A stretch of DNA of 64,000 nucleotides from Streptomyces olivochromogenes (lineage in GTDB: Bacteria > Actinomycetota > Actinomycetes > Streptomycetales > Streptomycetaceae). Under the pieces are notes generated by a model. That model was not told where the DNA came from, did not search any database, and saw only the letters and a program-made list of their open reading frames with translations. Within the stretch, counting starts at the first letter, position 1. Each line of letters begins with the position of its first letter. The stretch spans positions 48,693 to 112,692 of the forward strand of contig NZ_JADDRL010000020.1 of the NCBI RefSeq assembly GCF_021538895.1. Direction: 5' to 3'. The position numbers and the translations under genes were made by a program. This document shows positions 24,577 through 33,570 of the stretch, piece by piece.

Positions 24577-26609
24577 GCCGCCTTCCTCGCCGTCGTGGTG
24601 GTGCCGAGCGCCGTACGGGCCGCCGCCCGGGCGGGGGCGTACACCGGCGTCGCTCCGCCGGCCGCCCCGGGGACGGCGGCTGGGGCCGGCAGGGCGAGGA
24701 CCGCCCCCGCGATGGCGTCGGAGTCCTCCAGCGTGACCGAGCCGACCCCGGGCCGGATGCCGGCCGCGGTGACCCAGTGGACGGACTCGGTGGGCACCCC
24801 GTAGGCGAAGCGCCGCGGATGCGGCACGCCCCGCCCGTCCAGCAGCCGGTAGGGCCGCTCCGCCACCGCGAGGCCGCCCGTCTCGTAGTCCGCGGCGACC
24901 CCGGGGCCGCTGCCCGCGATGCGGTAGGGCCGGCACTGGCCGGTGCGCAGCAGCCGGCTCATCAGCGGGTCGGCGGTGCGCCGCAGGTCGATCTCGGGCA
25001 GCCGGGCCTCGATCAGGACGCGCGCCCGCACATGGACGTCCCCGATCTCCCCGGACGTGCCGACGAAGCAGCCGTCGTCCGGGTCGGCGTCGACGCGGAA
25101 CGCGGGGCCGGTGACCTCCAGGATCCCGGCGTCCATCAGCGCGGCCATCTCCTCGATGCGGGAGGCGGGCGGGCCGATCGACAGGTACGCGTTGAGCGGG
25201 GTGTACCAGCGGTCGAGCTCGTCGCGGTGCGAGTCGGCGTCGAGCCCGCCGTGGTCGACCGCGAGCCGCACCTCGTTGCGCAGGTCGCGCAGCACGTCCA
25301 GGGCCGCCTTGAACGGGCCGCTGACGTTGCCCTGCCGGGCCTCGCGCAGGTCGTCGTCGAGGTAGCCGCGCAGCCAGGCGCGGAAGGCGGCCAGGTCCTC
25401 GAAGCTGCGGCGGCCGTAGGGGCGGGCGACCAGCTCCCAGTCCCAGCGCTCGGGCTCGCCGACGCCGGCCTGTGCGAGCAGCCGCTCCTCCTCCGGGCCC
25501 GGGGCGGCGCCCAGGTAGCGCCGGGCGAACTCGGCGACGCGGGCCGGGTGTTCGCGGGTGGCCAGCAGCGTCTCGTAGTAGACGCACTGCACCTCCTTCG
25601 CGATCAGCGGCCACAGGTCGGTGCCGAAGCGGACCGGCCTGGAGCGCGCGCGCAGCGTCGCGATGTACTCGGCGGTCAGCAGCCTCGGGAAGTAACGGCC
25701 GTGCGGGCCCTTCTCGTTCTCGCCGCGCGCCTGGTAGGGCACGCCGCGCCGCGATCCGGCGTACAGGCGGGGCTCGCGGCCGGAGGGGCGGTAGACCAGG
25801 CGGCCGTCGGCCTCGCGGGCGAAGACGCCGCCGCGGGCGTGCGTGAACAGCGACATGTAGTCGAAGAAGTTGAGGCCGAGCCCGCGCAGCAGCACCTTCT
25901 CGCCCGGTGCCACGTCCGACAGGTCCACGTCGGCGGGGTTGGAGGGGGCGACGTAGGTGAGGTCGTGCCCGACGGCGAAGGCGGCCAGGTCCCGCTCGGT
26001 GTCCGTCGGCGTGAGGGGCACATGGCCCTGCGCCAGCACCACCGCGCCCAGCCCGGTCAGCCGGGTGCCGTCCTCCAGCACCACGGTCTGCGGGCCCGTC
26101 CCGGCCGGGTCGTCCTCCTCCAGGGCGACGGCCCGCACCGGGTGCACGTGCACCGTGACATGGGCCGGCGCGTTCGCGGTGACCTGCTGGAACACCCACG
26201 TCAGGTACGCGCCGTACAGGGCGCGCGTGGGATAGGTGTCCGGGCCGAGGTCGCGGGCCTCGGCGAGTGTCTCGTCGTCGTGCGCCAGACCGGTGCCCGG
26301 GGTGAGCGCGCTCGGTCCCAGCGCCTTGGCCCACTGGTACAGGCTCGGGCCCTCCTCCAGCGGTCCCTCGATGGTGACGCTGGCGTCGGTGTAGACCGTG
26401 ACCTGCGAGGCGACGGTGTTCATCAGCAGGTGCCGGGACTGCGAGGGCCGCCACACCATGCCCGAGCCGGCCGGGCCGGGGTCGACGACGTGCACGACGA
26501 GGTGGGGCCAGCGGGGCGACTTCCGTTCCTGGGCGCAGAGCCGTTCCAGGACGGACAGTCCGCGCGGTCCGGCGCCCACGAGGCACACTTCCATACGTCC
26601 GCTGCTCAC
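24573..26609 (-). CDS. FAD-dependent L-aspartate N-oxygenase (CreE/FzmM-like nitrosuccinate synthase)
   Basis: About 678 residues from GTG 26609 (ribosome-site-like GGAGTG); ATG at 26594 is an alternative five codons in. N-terminal FAD site CLVGAGPRGLSVLERL, then GSGMVWRPSQSRHLLMNT and VVLAQGHVPL typical of the CreE group. The last roughly 45 residues are an Ala/Pro/Thr-rich tail. It would oxidise aspartate to nitrosuccinate in the cytoplasm. It is translationally coupled to the lyase that releases nitrite, so the pair makes nitrous acid for the N-N bond. Confidence 0.85.
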   Translation of the reverse strand: MSSGRMEVCLVGAGPRGLSVLERLCAQERKSPRWPHLVVHVVDPGPAGSGMVWRPSQSRHLLMNTVASQVTVYTDASVTIEGPLEEGPSLYQWAKALGPSALTPGTGLAHDDETLAEARDLGPDTYPTRALYGAYLTWVFQQVTANAPAHVTVHVHPVRAVALEEDDPAGTGPQTVVLEDGTRLTGLGAVVLAQGHVPLTPTDTERDLAAFAVGHDLTYVAPSNPADVDLSDVAPGEKVLLRGLGLNFFDYMSLFTHARGGVFAREADGRLVYRPSGREPRLYAGSRRGVPYQARGENEKGPHGRYFPRLLTAEYIATLRARSRPVRFGTDLWPLIAKEVQCVYYETLLATREHPARVAEFARRYLGAAPGPEEERLLAQAGVGEPERWDWELVARPYGRRSFEDLAAFRAWLRGYLDDDLREARQGNVSGPFKAALDVLRDLRNEVRLAVDHGGLDADSHRDELDRWYTPLNAYLSIGPPASRIEEMAALMDAGILEVTGPAFRVDADPDDGCFVGTSGEIGDVHVRARVLIEARLPEIDLRRTADPLMSRLLRTGQCRPYRIAGSGPGVAADYETGGLAVAERPYRLLDGRGVPHPRRFAYGVPTESVHWVTAAGIRPGVGSVTLEDSDAIAGAVLALPAPAAVPGAAGGATPVYAPARAAARTALGTTTTARKAA

Positions 26610-26972
26610 AAGGACACTCCGCTCGGCAGTCGGGGACGGCGGGGCCGCGGCGTCGCGTCGACGGCTGTGGCGGCGATGGCGCGTCGGGCGCCGCCCCCGA
26701 AGGTCTTGGTGGGTTCCCGAAGTTCCGGGCAGAACAGAACGGCCGCCGTCATCGGCGGCCTCGTGAGGATTGCAGTGACCGGCGGCCCAGCAGGTCCTGC
26801 GGGCGCACCGTCGCGGTGACCTCCGCGCGTACCGTCCACAGCGCCTCCTTCCTCCGCCACCGTCGGCCGGAGCGCTCAACCAGGGCTGGGATCCCGCTGG
26901 AGGGCTCCGGTGCTGTCGTGGCATGGGGGCACGCCGGTGCCCTGCGGAGAACGGCGGGGCGGGGTCGAACGG
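26610..26972. other. 363-base intergenic region upstream of the N-oxygenase gene
   Basis: No gene is supported. A hairpin GGCCGCCG-TCAT-CGGCGGCC (26741-26760) could terminate the upstream MFS transcript. The remainder should hold the promoter of the oxygenase/lyase pair. Confidence 0.5.
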
Positions 26973-27728
26973 TCAGGAGAAAAGGCTGAACAGCCGGTCA
27001 GCTCCGTCGAGGGCCAGCGCCAGCAGGTCGTCGGTCCGGGGCGCGTGTCCGGCGCCGCCCCAGGTGGCGATCCGTACGAGCACGGTGAGGGCCACCAGCA
27101 GCAGCGCGGCGCCCCGGTAGTCGGCGCGCGGCGCGCCGTCGGGCCGCGGCGCGGGCGGCAGGGCCGCCGCCAGGAGGAGCGCGAGGACGCCGAGCGGCAG
27201 CAGGACGGTCACCGCCCAGTGCCGGCCGAGGTGTTCGGTGATCGTGCCGTCCGCGACCGGGCCGCCGGTCATGGCGAGGGTGGTGGCACCGACGAGGACG
27301 CCCTGGTAGGAGGCCCGCTCCTGGGCGGGCACGCGTTCGGCGAGGAACGCCACGACGGCGGCGGTCACGCCGCCCGCGCCGATGCCCTGGAGCGTGCGGA
27401 AGGCGACCAGCGTGTCGGGGGCGCGGGCCGCGGCGCTCAGCGAGGCTCCGGCCAGGAACACCATGAGCGCGCCGACCAGTACGCACCGCCGTCCGCGCCG
27501 GTCGCCGAGCCGGCCGAGGGCGGGCAGGGCGGCCGCGGTGGCCAGCGGGTAGGCGACGGCCTCCCACGGCGGGCGGGGTAATCGGCCGCCGTGCGCGCCG
27601 AGTGGCGCGCCGGTGCTGTCGATCTGGGACAGCAGGACGGCGAGCACCAGCAGGGACGGCAGCAGACGCACGGCTTGGCCGCGCAGTCCCCGCGCGGTGC
27701 CGGCCGTCTCGTCGATGGTGGTGGTCAC
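26973..27728 (-). CDS. truncated MFS transporter
   Basis: A 251-residue protein from GTG 27728, about half the length of a DHA2 exporter. It covers roughly seven helices, including GRLGDRRGRRC and RTLQGIGAGGVTAAVVAFLA, then stops after a hydrophilic tail (GADRLFSLFS). The catalytic half-site alone may be inactive, may dimerise, or the gene may be decaying. It has a TTA codon (27579-27581) and may need bldA tRNA. It lies between the nitrous-acid genes and the pathway regulator. Confidence 0.7.
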   Translation of the reverse strand: MTTTIDETAGTARGLRGQAVRLLPSLLVLAVLLSQIDSTGAPLGAHGGRLPRPPWEAVAYPLATAAALPALGRLGDRRGRRCVLVGALMVFLAGASLSAAARAPDTLVAFRTLQGIGAGGVTAAVVAFLAERVPAQERASYQGVLVGATTLAMTGGPVADGTITEHLGRHWAVTVLLPLGVLALLLAAALPPAPRPDGAPRADYRGAALLLVALTVLVRIATWGGAGHAPRTDDLLALALDGADRLFSLFS

Positions 27729-27837
27729 AGCCGCCCGTCCCGCTCGCCCCGACGTGTGGTGCAACGCAGTACAGCAGCCGGCGCTCAAGCACCACTGGGG
27801 GCCGGATGGGCACCGGGTCGAGGCCGCGGCCTTTCGG

Positions 27838-28611
27838 TCACCCGTTGCCGAGCCGGAAACCCACCCCCCGCACGGTGACGATCCACCGGCTGTCGCCCAG
27901 CTTGCCGCGCAGGCTGCTGACATGGGTGTCGACCGTGCGCCGCGACCAGGAGTCGCCCCACACCTGCTGGAGCAGCTGCTTGCGCGGGATGACCGTGTCC
28001 GGATGCGAGGCCAGCAGGCACAGCAGGTCGAACTCCTTGCGGGTCAGGGCGACTTCGACACCGTCGACGGTGACCACCCGGGAGTTGACGTCGATGCGCA
28101 GCCGGCCGTGCCGGATCTCCTGGACCACGGCCGGCTGCCACTGGACGCGGCGCAGGACGGCTTCGATACGGGCCATCAGTTCACGCAGCCCGAACGGCTT
28201 GGTGACGTAGTCGTCGGCGCCCGCCTGCAGGCCGAGGACGCAGTCCAGTTCGGACTGCCGGGCCGTGACGATGATGACGGGCACCCGGCTGACCGAGCGG
28301 ATGGCCCGGCACACCTCCAGCCCGTCCAGGTCCGGCAGTTCCAGCGCCAGCAGCACCAGGTCGACGTCCGCGTGCGCCTGCAGGGCCGTTCCGCCGCGCT
28401 TGACCCCGATCGGCTCGTGGCCGTGCCTGCGCAGCTGGGCCACCAGGGAGTCGATGCGGTCGACCTCGGGATCCACCACCAGGATGCGCCGCTTGGGCGT
28501 GGCTGCGGAGGAACGTGGGGTGGCGTGCGGTAGGGCGTCCTTCACCAGCCGGAAGGGCGGCGGGACGGGTGTGCGGGGCTCCATCAGCGGCGGTGCCGAC
28601 ATGTGCGTCAT
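27838..28611 (-). CDS. atypical OmpR-type response regulator (JadR1-like)
   Basis: A 257-residue regulator: Pro-rich N-terminal extension (1-40), receiver domain (42-155), OmpR winged helix (165-255; SWSRRTVDTHVSSLRGKLGD). The phospho-acceptor aspartate is replaced by Ala89 (LVLLALELPDLDG), and the acidic pair is reduced to Asp47-Pro48. It cannot be phosphorylated in the usual way. JadR1, which lacks the acidic pocket and responds to end product, is the known precedent in angucycline clusters. No sensor kinase is nearby. Four ACGGCCGT sites precede it. Confidence 0.88.
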   Translation of the reverse strand: MTHMSAPPLMEPRTPVPPPFRLVKDALPHATPRSSAATPKRRILVVDPEVDRIDSLVAQLRRHGHEPIGVKRGGTALQAHADVDLVLLALELPDLDGLEVCRAIRSVSRVPVIIVTARQSELDCVLGLQAGADDYVTKPFGLRELMARIEAVLRRVQWQPAVVQEIRHGRLRIDVNSRVVTVDGVEVALTRKEFDLLCLLASHPDTVIPRKQLLQQVWGDSWSRRTVDTHVSSLRGKLGDSRWIVTVRGVGFRLGNG

Positions 28612-28630
28612 GCCTCCCCCAGGATCCTGA

Positions 28631-28819
28631 CACGGCCGTGTGCGGTGGGTACGTGAGCCGGATGGACGCGGGCCGGGCCCGGCCACGGCCCCTCACTTTC
28701 GGCCACGCCCCGCCTCGAACGTACAGACATGCGGTCGAGTCCCGATCCAGCGCGGGGCTCGACCGCGTCGAACACGGCCGTTGGCCGAACACGGCCGTTG
28801 CGGGCTGAGCACGGCCGTT
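28631..28819. promoter_or_regulatory. repeated ACGGCCGT boxes upstream of the regulator
   Basis: CACGGCCGTT occurs at 28773-28782, 28790-28799 and 28810-28819, and CACGGCCGTG at 28631-28640. The first three are 17 and 20 bases apart. The array fills the 206-base gap before the regulator gene and fits OmpR-type tandem sites, suggesting autoregulation. Confidence 0.55.
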
Positions 28820-29222
28820 ACGGGTTGAGCACCCACGCCGACTGGTGCTGCGTGAACCCGATGCGCGGGTAGTACTGCGTGGCGGCGGGCGCCGACAGCA
28901 GCACGATCTTCGCGGTCGGGGCCTCCTTCTGCGTGGCGTCGATCAGGGCGCGGCCGATCCCGGAGCGCTGGTGGGTGCCGGCCACGGCGATGTCGGACAG
29001 GTAGGTGACGTAGGAGAAGTCGGACACGCTGCGGCAGATGCCGAGGAGCGTGCCGTCGGCGTCCCGGGCGACGAGCACCAGGTTGGCGTTCTCCACCATC
29101 GCGGCCATCCGCTCCCGGTCCGCCACCGGGCGCCGCTCCCCGAGCCCCGAGGAGCGGTACACCTCCAGCACCTCGTCCAGGTCGAGGCCGGCGCCCTCGA
29201 CCCGCTCAATCGTCCAGCTCAC
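28818..29222 (-). CDS. GNAT N-acetyltransferase of the hydrazine cassette (FzmQ-like)
   Basis: A 134-residue GNAT protein from GTG 29222 with acetyl-CoA loop HQRSGIGRALI and YYPRIGF near the C terminus. In the fosfazinomycin pathway an acetyltransferase of this kind acetylates hydrazine to a protected acetylhydrazide. Here it overlaps the lyase gene that would free hydrazine by 17 bases, so the two should be made together. Assigned by context; GNAT sequence alone does not give the substrate. Confidence 0.75.
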   Translation of the reverse strand: MSWTIERVEGAGLDLDEVLEVYRSSGLGERRPVADRERMAAMVENANLVLVARDADGTLLGICRSVSDFSYVTYLSDIAVAGTHQRSGIGRALIDATQKEAPTAKIVLLSAPAATQYYPRIGFTQHQSAWVLNP

Positions 29223-30492
29223 GAAGCTTCTCCAATCGGCTGTGAATGACGTCGTGGTGGGTGAGGAAGCGCTCGGGTTCGAGCTTCCCCAGGTCGATGC
29301 CCTCCTTGGCGAGGGAGGTGCCGAAGTGTTCGCCGGTGGCGATGGTGTGGTTCGCCGCGGCCTGCACCGAGCGGTAGGCCCGCTCCCGCTCCATGCCGTC
29401 GCCCAGCAGGTCGGCGAGGACCGACGAGCTGTAGATCAGGCCGTCGGTCTGGTCGATGTGGGCCCGCATCCGCTGCGAGTTGACGGTGAGCGCCTCGACC
29501 AGATCGGCCGCCCTGGTGGCCTGGAAGTGGCCCACGGACAGGCTGTCGGGGAGGATGACCCGCTCCACGGACTGGTGGGCCAGGTCCCGCTCGTGCCACA
29601 GCGCCACGTTCTCGAGCGCCGTGCCGGCGTAGCCGCGCAGCAGCCGGGCCAGGCCGCACAGCCGCTCGCTGGTGGTGGGGTTGCGCTTGTGCGGCATGGC
29701 GCTGGAGCCCTGGTAGGCGACGGCGCGGTGCTCCTCCACCTCGCGCACCTCGGTGCGCTGCAACAGCCGCAGTTCCAGGGCGACCTGCTCGATGCAGGCG
29801 CCGAGCGCGGCCACGGCCTGCAGCAGCTGGGCGTGCCGGTCGCGGGCGACGACCTGGCTGGGCACCGGCTCGACGCCCAGGCCGAGGGCCTCGCACACGT
29901 ACGCCTCGACGAACGGGTCGATCAGGGCGTAGGTGCCCACCGAGCCGGAGATGGTGCCGACGGCGACGGCGTCGCGCGCCGCGGCGAGCCGCTTGATGGA
30001 GCGGTCGACGGCGAAGGCGTAGCCGCCGAGCTTGTGCCCGAACGTGGTGGGCTCGGCGTGGACGCCGTGGGTGCGTCCCACCATCACGGTGTCCCAGTGC
30101 GCCAGCGCCTTGTCGGCCAGCACCCGGCGCAGCCGGCTCGCGGCGCCGGTCAGCAGGTCGGTGGCGCGGGCCAGGGTGTGGCCGAGGGAGGTGTCGACCA
30201 GGTCGTAGCTGGTCATGCCGAGGTGCACCCAGCGGGCGGCGGAGTCGGGGATGTCCTCGCAGTACGCGGCGAGGAAGGACAGCACCTCGTGGTCGCGTTC
30301 CTTCTCGATCTCGGCGACCCGGGCGGCCAGCGGTACGCGGGCCCGGCGCATGTCCTCCAGGGCCTCTTTCGGTACGCGTCCGAGCTCGACCTGGGCCTCG
30401 GTGGCGAGGATCTCGACCCTGACCCAGGTGGCGTAGCGCGACTGGTCGGAGAAGAGGTCGGCCATCTCGGGCAGCGTGTAGCGAGGAATCAT
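29206..30492 (-). CDS. adenylosuccinate-lyase homologue, probable hydrazinosuccinate lyase (FzmR-like)
   Basis: A 428-residue PurB-family protein. It has VHLGMTSYDLVDT, HGVHAEPTTFGHKLGG and the signature GSSAMPHKRNPTTSERL. In fosfazinomycin-type pathways such a lyase splits hydrazinosuccinate to hydrazine and fumarate. A housekeeping purB role is less likely because the gene sits between glutamine-synthetase-like and GNAT genes of the N-N cassette. ATG 30492 follows GAAGG. A 94-base gap separates it from the glutamine-synthetase homologue. Confidence 0.83.
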   Translation of the reverse strand: MIPRYTLPEMADLFSDQSRYATWVRVEILATEAQVELGRVPKEALEDMRRARVPLAARVAEIEKERDHEVLSFLAAYCEDIPDSAARWVHLGMTSYDLVDTSLGHTLARATDLLTGAASRLRRVLADKALAHWDTVMVGRTHGVHAEPTTFGHKLGGYAFAVDRSIKRLAAARDAVAVGTISGSVGTYALIDPFVEAYVCEALGLGVEPVPSQVVARDRHAQLLQAVAALGACIEQVALELRLLQRTEVREVEEHRAVAYQGSSAMPHKRNPTTSERLCGLARLLRGYAGTALENVALWHERDLAHQSVERVILPDSLSVGHFQATRAADLVEALTVNSQRMRAHIDQTDGLIYSSSVLADLLGDGMERERAYRSVQAAANHTIATGEHFGTSLAKEGIDLGKLEPERFLTHHDVIHSRLEKLRELDD

Positions 30493-30586
30493 GAAAGGGC
30501 CTTCGTCCGTGGGCTGATGAGGGGCTGTGAGGAGGGCCCGGTGCGGTGACCTCCGCCGCACCGGACCCTTGTTTCGGGGCGCTCCC

Positions 30587-32110
30587 TCAGTACGCCCCGA
30601 AGTACTCGCGCTGCTCCCACTCGGTGACGCGGCCCGGCGCGGGGGCGGCCTGCACGCACCACGCCTCGAAGCGGCTGAGCTCGCTCTCCTTCAGCTTGGC
30701 CAGGCACGCGGCGAGCGGCGTGCCGAGGACCTGCTCGGCGCGGCCGGCGCGGAAGGCGTCGAGCGCCTCGCCCAGGGACTGCGGCACGACCTGGCCGGGG
30801 CCGTCGCCCGGCTCGCTGCCCGTGGACGGGCCGGACGCGCCCGTCGCGGGGGCCGCGGTGATGCCGTCGAGGCCGGCGAACAGCTGGGCCGCGATGTTGA
30901 GATAGGAGTTGGCGCAGGGTTCGCCCATGCGGTTCTCGATGTGGGCGCCGGCGCCGCTGCCGACCACCCGGAGCATCGCGGTGCGGTCCTCGAAGCTCCA
31001 GCCGACCCGGGTCGGCGCGAGGGCGTGCTCGGCGGCCAGGCGCCGGTAGCCGTTGATGGTGGGCACCGACAGCAGGCACAGCTCGCGCGCCCAGGACAGC
31101 AGGCCTTCGGCGTAGGCCTTGCCCTGCGGGGACAGACCGCCGGACAGGCCCTCGGCGCTGAAGATGTTGCGGCCGGTCGCGCTCTCCACGACGGACTGGT
31201 TCAGGTGCCAGCCGCTGGGGTCGGCGGCGTCCAGCAGCGGCTGCGACATGAAGGAGGCGTGGTAGCCGCGGCGGGCGCAGAACCGCTTGGTGTAGGTGCG
31301 GAACAGCAGCATCGCGTCGGCCACGTCCAGCGCCGACATGGGGCTGAAGGTGGTCTCCACCTGGCCCGGTCCGGACTCGTGCTCCATCGACCTGAGCGGC
31401 AGGCCCAGCTTGAGCAGCTGCATCGCCAGCTGGTCGGTGAGGGGGGCGACGGTGTCGTACGCGGCGTCGAGGTTGAACTGGTAGCCGGCGTTGACGGCGG
31501 TCACCCGCGGCGCCTGGCCCTGCAGGCCGAAGCCGTTGCCCTGGTTGCCGGGTTCGTCGTCGAGCCGGCGGGTGAGGTACCACTCGACCTCCAGGCCGAT
31601 CACGGGCGCGAGCCCCTGGTCGGCGTAGCGGCGAAGGACCCGGCGCAGCGCGGCCCGTCCGGACAGCGGGTGCGGGCTGCCGTCGCGCAGGTACTCGTTG
31701 CCGATCACCCAGGCGGTGCGCGGCCCGCGGCCGGGCAGCACCTGGAAGGTGACCGGGTCGGGCACCAGGATGAAGTTGCCGGCGCCGGCGATCTCGTCGA
31801 CGCCGATGCCGTGGTCGCCGAGGAAGTCGACGGCGACGGCGTGCCCGGTGTCGAACAGGAACGGCCCGGGGCTGAAGTTCATGCCGTTGCGCAGCACGCT
31901 GCGGAACGCCTGGACGGTCAGCGTCTTGGAGCGGGCCAGCCCGTGCGGGTCGCCGAAGGCGACGCGGACGAGGTCGACGCCGTCGAGGGCGGCCTCGACC
32001 CGCTCGGCTGCGGCGAGTTGCTCGGCGTCCCAGAGCCCGTGGTCGGTGACGAACGAGGGCCGCCCGACGCTGCCCTCCGCGGAGGGGGTGGACCATGACC
32101 TGGCATACAT
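30587..32110 (-). CDS. glutamine-synthetase homologue, probable glutamylhydrazine synthetase (FzmN-like)
   Basis: A 507-residue GlnA-fold ligase. It shows GLEVEWYLTRR (metal site), GPGQVETTFSPMSALD, HASFMSQPLLD with HLNQSV, and NRMGEPCANSYLNIAAQLFAGLDGI-type C-terminal residues. GlnA-type enzymes activate the gamma-carboxyl of glutamate with ATP. In the fosfazinomycin/kinamycin pathway the nucleophile is a hydrazine, giving glutamylhydrazine. Three bases separate it from the amidase. Other gamma-glutamyl amines are possible substrates, but the surrounding genes favour hydrazine. Confidence 0.83.
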   Translation of the reverse strand: MYARSWSTPSAEGSVGRPSFVTDHGLWDAEQLAAAERVEAALDGVDLVRVAFGDPHGLARSKTLTVQAFRSVLRNGMNFSPGPFLFDTGHAVAVDFLGDHGIGVDEIAGAGNFILVPDPVTFQVLPGRGPRTAWVIGNEYLRDGSPHPLSGRAALRRVLRRYADQGLAPVIGLEVEWYLTRRLDDEPGNQGNGFGLQGQAPRVTAVNAGYQFNLDAAYDTVAPLTDQLAMQLLKLGLPLRSMEHESGPGQVETTFSPMSALDVADAMLLFRTYTKRFCARRGYHASFMSQPLLDAADPSGWHLNQSVVESATGRNIFSAEGLSGGLSPQGKAYAEGLLSWARELCLLSVPTINGYRRLAAEHALAPTRVGWSFEDRTAMLRVVGSGAGAHIENRMGEPCANSYLNIAAQLFAGLDGITAAPATGASGPSTGSEPGDGPGQVVPQSLGEALDAFRAGRAEQVLGTPLAACLAKLKESELSRFEAWCVQAAPAPGRVTEWEQREYFGAY

Positions 32111-32113
32111 GGT

Positions 32114-33514
32114 TCAGAGCGTCCTTTCGCCGGAGGTGACAGGGATGAGGTCGGCCGCGGGCGGGTGCGGCAGCGGCTCCAGCAACGCCTCCAGGCGGCG
32201 GGCCACCGTCAGGACGAGATCGTCGGCGCCGACCGGGCCGACGAGTTGCAGGCCGGCCGGAAGTCCGGCGCGGGTCAGACCGGCGGGAAGGGACACGGCG
32301 GGCTGGCCGGTCATGTTGTAGGGGTACGAGGCCGGCGCCCACGACAGCCACATCAGGTCGCGGGGGTCGGCCGCCCAGGCGGGGCCTATCGCGTCGGCCT
32401 CGAAGGGCTCGACGGGCACGGTCGCCATGGCCAGCAGGTCGTAGCGGTCCATGACGGAACGCAGCGTGGCGCGCAGGTTCTGGCGCACCTCCTCGGCCTG
32501 GATCACCCGGACGCCGCTGAGGGTGCGTCCGTGGCGGACGATCTCCAGCCGGCCCGGGTCGCACCAGGCCTCGTGCTCGGGCGGGGTGCCGGCGGCCTCA
32601 CTGGCGGAGAGGATGTCGACGACGGCCGGGTAGAGGTTCTGGCAGCGCACCTCCACATCCTCCACCCGGTGTCCCTCGGCGATCAGTACCTCTTTGCCCT
32701 GTTCGGTGACGCGGCGGATCTCCGGGTCGGTGCCCTCGTACTCGATCCAGCCGATCCGCAGGGCGCGCACGTCGCGCGGGGAGTCCAGCGAGCCGAGCCC
32801 GGAGTCGGGGTCGGTGGGGTGCGGGCCGGCGATGACCTGGCCGAGCAGCCCGGCGTCGGCGACGGTGAGCGCGAGGGGGCCCTGGTGGGCGAGACGGTCG
32901 GCCCCGTTCGGGAAGTAGGGCACGCGGCCGTAGGACGGCTTGTAGCCGACGACGCCGCAGAACGCGGCCGGGATCCGGATGGAGCCGGAGCCGTCGGTGC
33001 CCAGGGAGCCCTCGCACAGCCCGGCCGCGACCGCGGCGCCGGCCCCGCCGCTGGAGCCGCCCGCGGTCAGCCGCGCGTCGTAGGGGTTGCGGGTGGGCGG
33101 GGCGACCCGGCCCACGGTGGAGGCGCTCCAGCCGAACTCGGACGTGGTGGTCTTGCCGACGACGATCCCGCCGGCCGCGCGCACCCGGGCCACGGCCGGG
33201 GCGTCCTCGCGCGGACGGTCGTTGGGCAGCAGCGAGCCGCGCGTGGTGGGCAGGTCGCGGGTCTGCAGCAGGTCCTTGACGGAGACCGTGACGCCCAGCA
33301 GCGGCAGCTCCCACCAGGCCTCGCGGCCCTTGTCCCGGATGAGCGCGTCGGCCCGTTCGGCGGCCCGCAGGGCCTCGTCGCCCGCGACCGCGACGTAGGA
33401 GTCCAGGGTGTCCCGCTCGCGGATCGCGGTCAGGACGGACTGGACGTGCTCGACGACGGTGAGCTCTCCTCGGGACAGGAGTTCCTTGATCTGACTGATG
33501 CCGCGGGCGGTCAT
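32114..33514 (-). CDS. amidase-signature hydrolase of the hydrazine cassette (FzmO-like)
   Basis: A 466-residue amidase-signature enzyme with the Ser-cisSer-Lys triad: Lys in LLGVTVSVKD, Ser in AGGSSGGAGAAVAAGL and Ser in GTDGSGSIRIPAAFCG. ATG 33514 behind AAGGAG. In the N-N pathway an amidase removes the acetyl (or glutamyl) protecting group from a hydrazide. It is followed after three bases by the glutamine-synthetase homologue, which would re-protect the product. Exact bond cleaved is inferred. Confidence 0.85.
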   Translation of the reverse strand: MTARGISQIKELLSRGELTVVEHVQSVLTAIRERDTLDSYVAVAGDEALRAAERADALIRDKGREAWWELPLLGVTVSVKDLLQTRDLPTTRGSLLPNDRPREDAPAVARVRAAGGIVVGKTTTSEFGWSASTVGRVAPPTRNPYDARLTAGGSSGGAGAAVAAGLCEGSLGTDGSGSIRIPAAFCGVVGYKPSYGRVPYFPNGADRLAHQGPLALTVADAGLLGQVIAGPHPTDPDSGLGSLDSPRDVRALRIGWIEYEGTDPEIRRVTEQGKEVLIAEGHRVEDVEVRCQNLYPAVVDILSASEAAGTPPEHEAWCDPGRLEIVRHGRTLSGVRVIQAEEVRQNLRATLRSVMDRYDLLAMATVPVEPFEADAIGPAWAADPRDLMWLSWAPASYPYNMTGQPAVSLPAGLTRAGLPAGLQLVGPVGADDLVLTVARRLEALLEPLPHPPAADLIPVTSGERTL

Positions 33515-33570
33515 CGGCTCTCCTTCAAGAGCGCGCCGAATACGGAACGGGGCGGGGCCCGCCGTGCGTG

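Noticed and set aside
23155..26586. A single open frame of over 1100 codons across the lyase and N-oxygenase genes
   Set aside because: Its upstream half is the antisense-like shadow of the oxygenase frame (Arg/Pro/Gly-rich, no family features). The lyase starts at ATG 24576 and overlaps the oxygenase stop by four bases.
28640..28828. Small plus-strand gene in the regulator promoter
   Set aside because: Arg/Pro-rich with repeats that are better explained as operator boxes.
29038..32098. Long plus-strand open frames opposite the lyase and glutamine-synthetase genes
   Set aside because: No ribosome sites or recognisable domains; the minus strand carries full family signatures.
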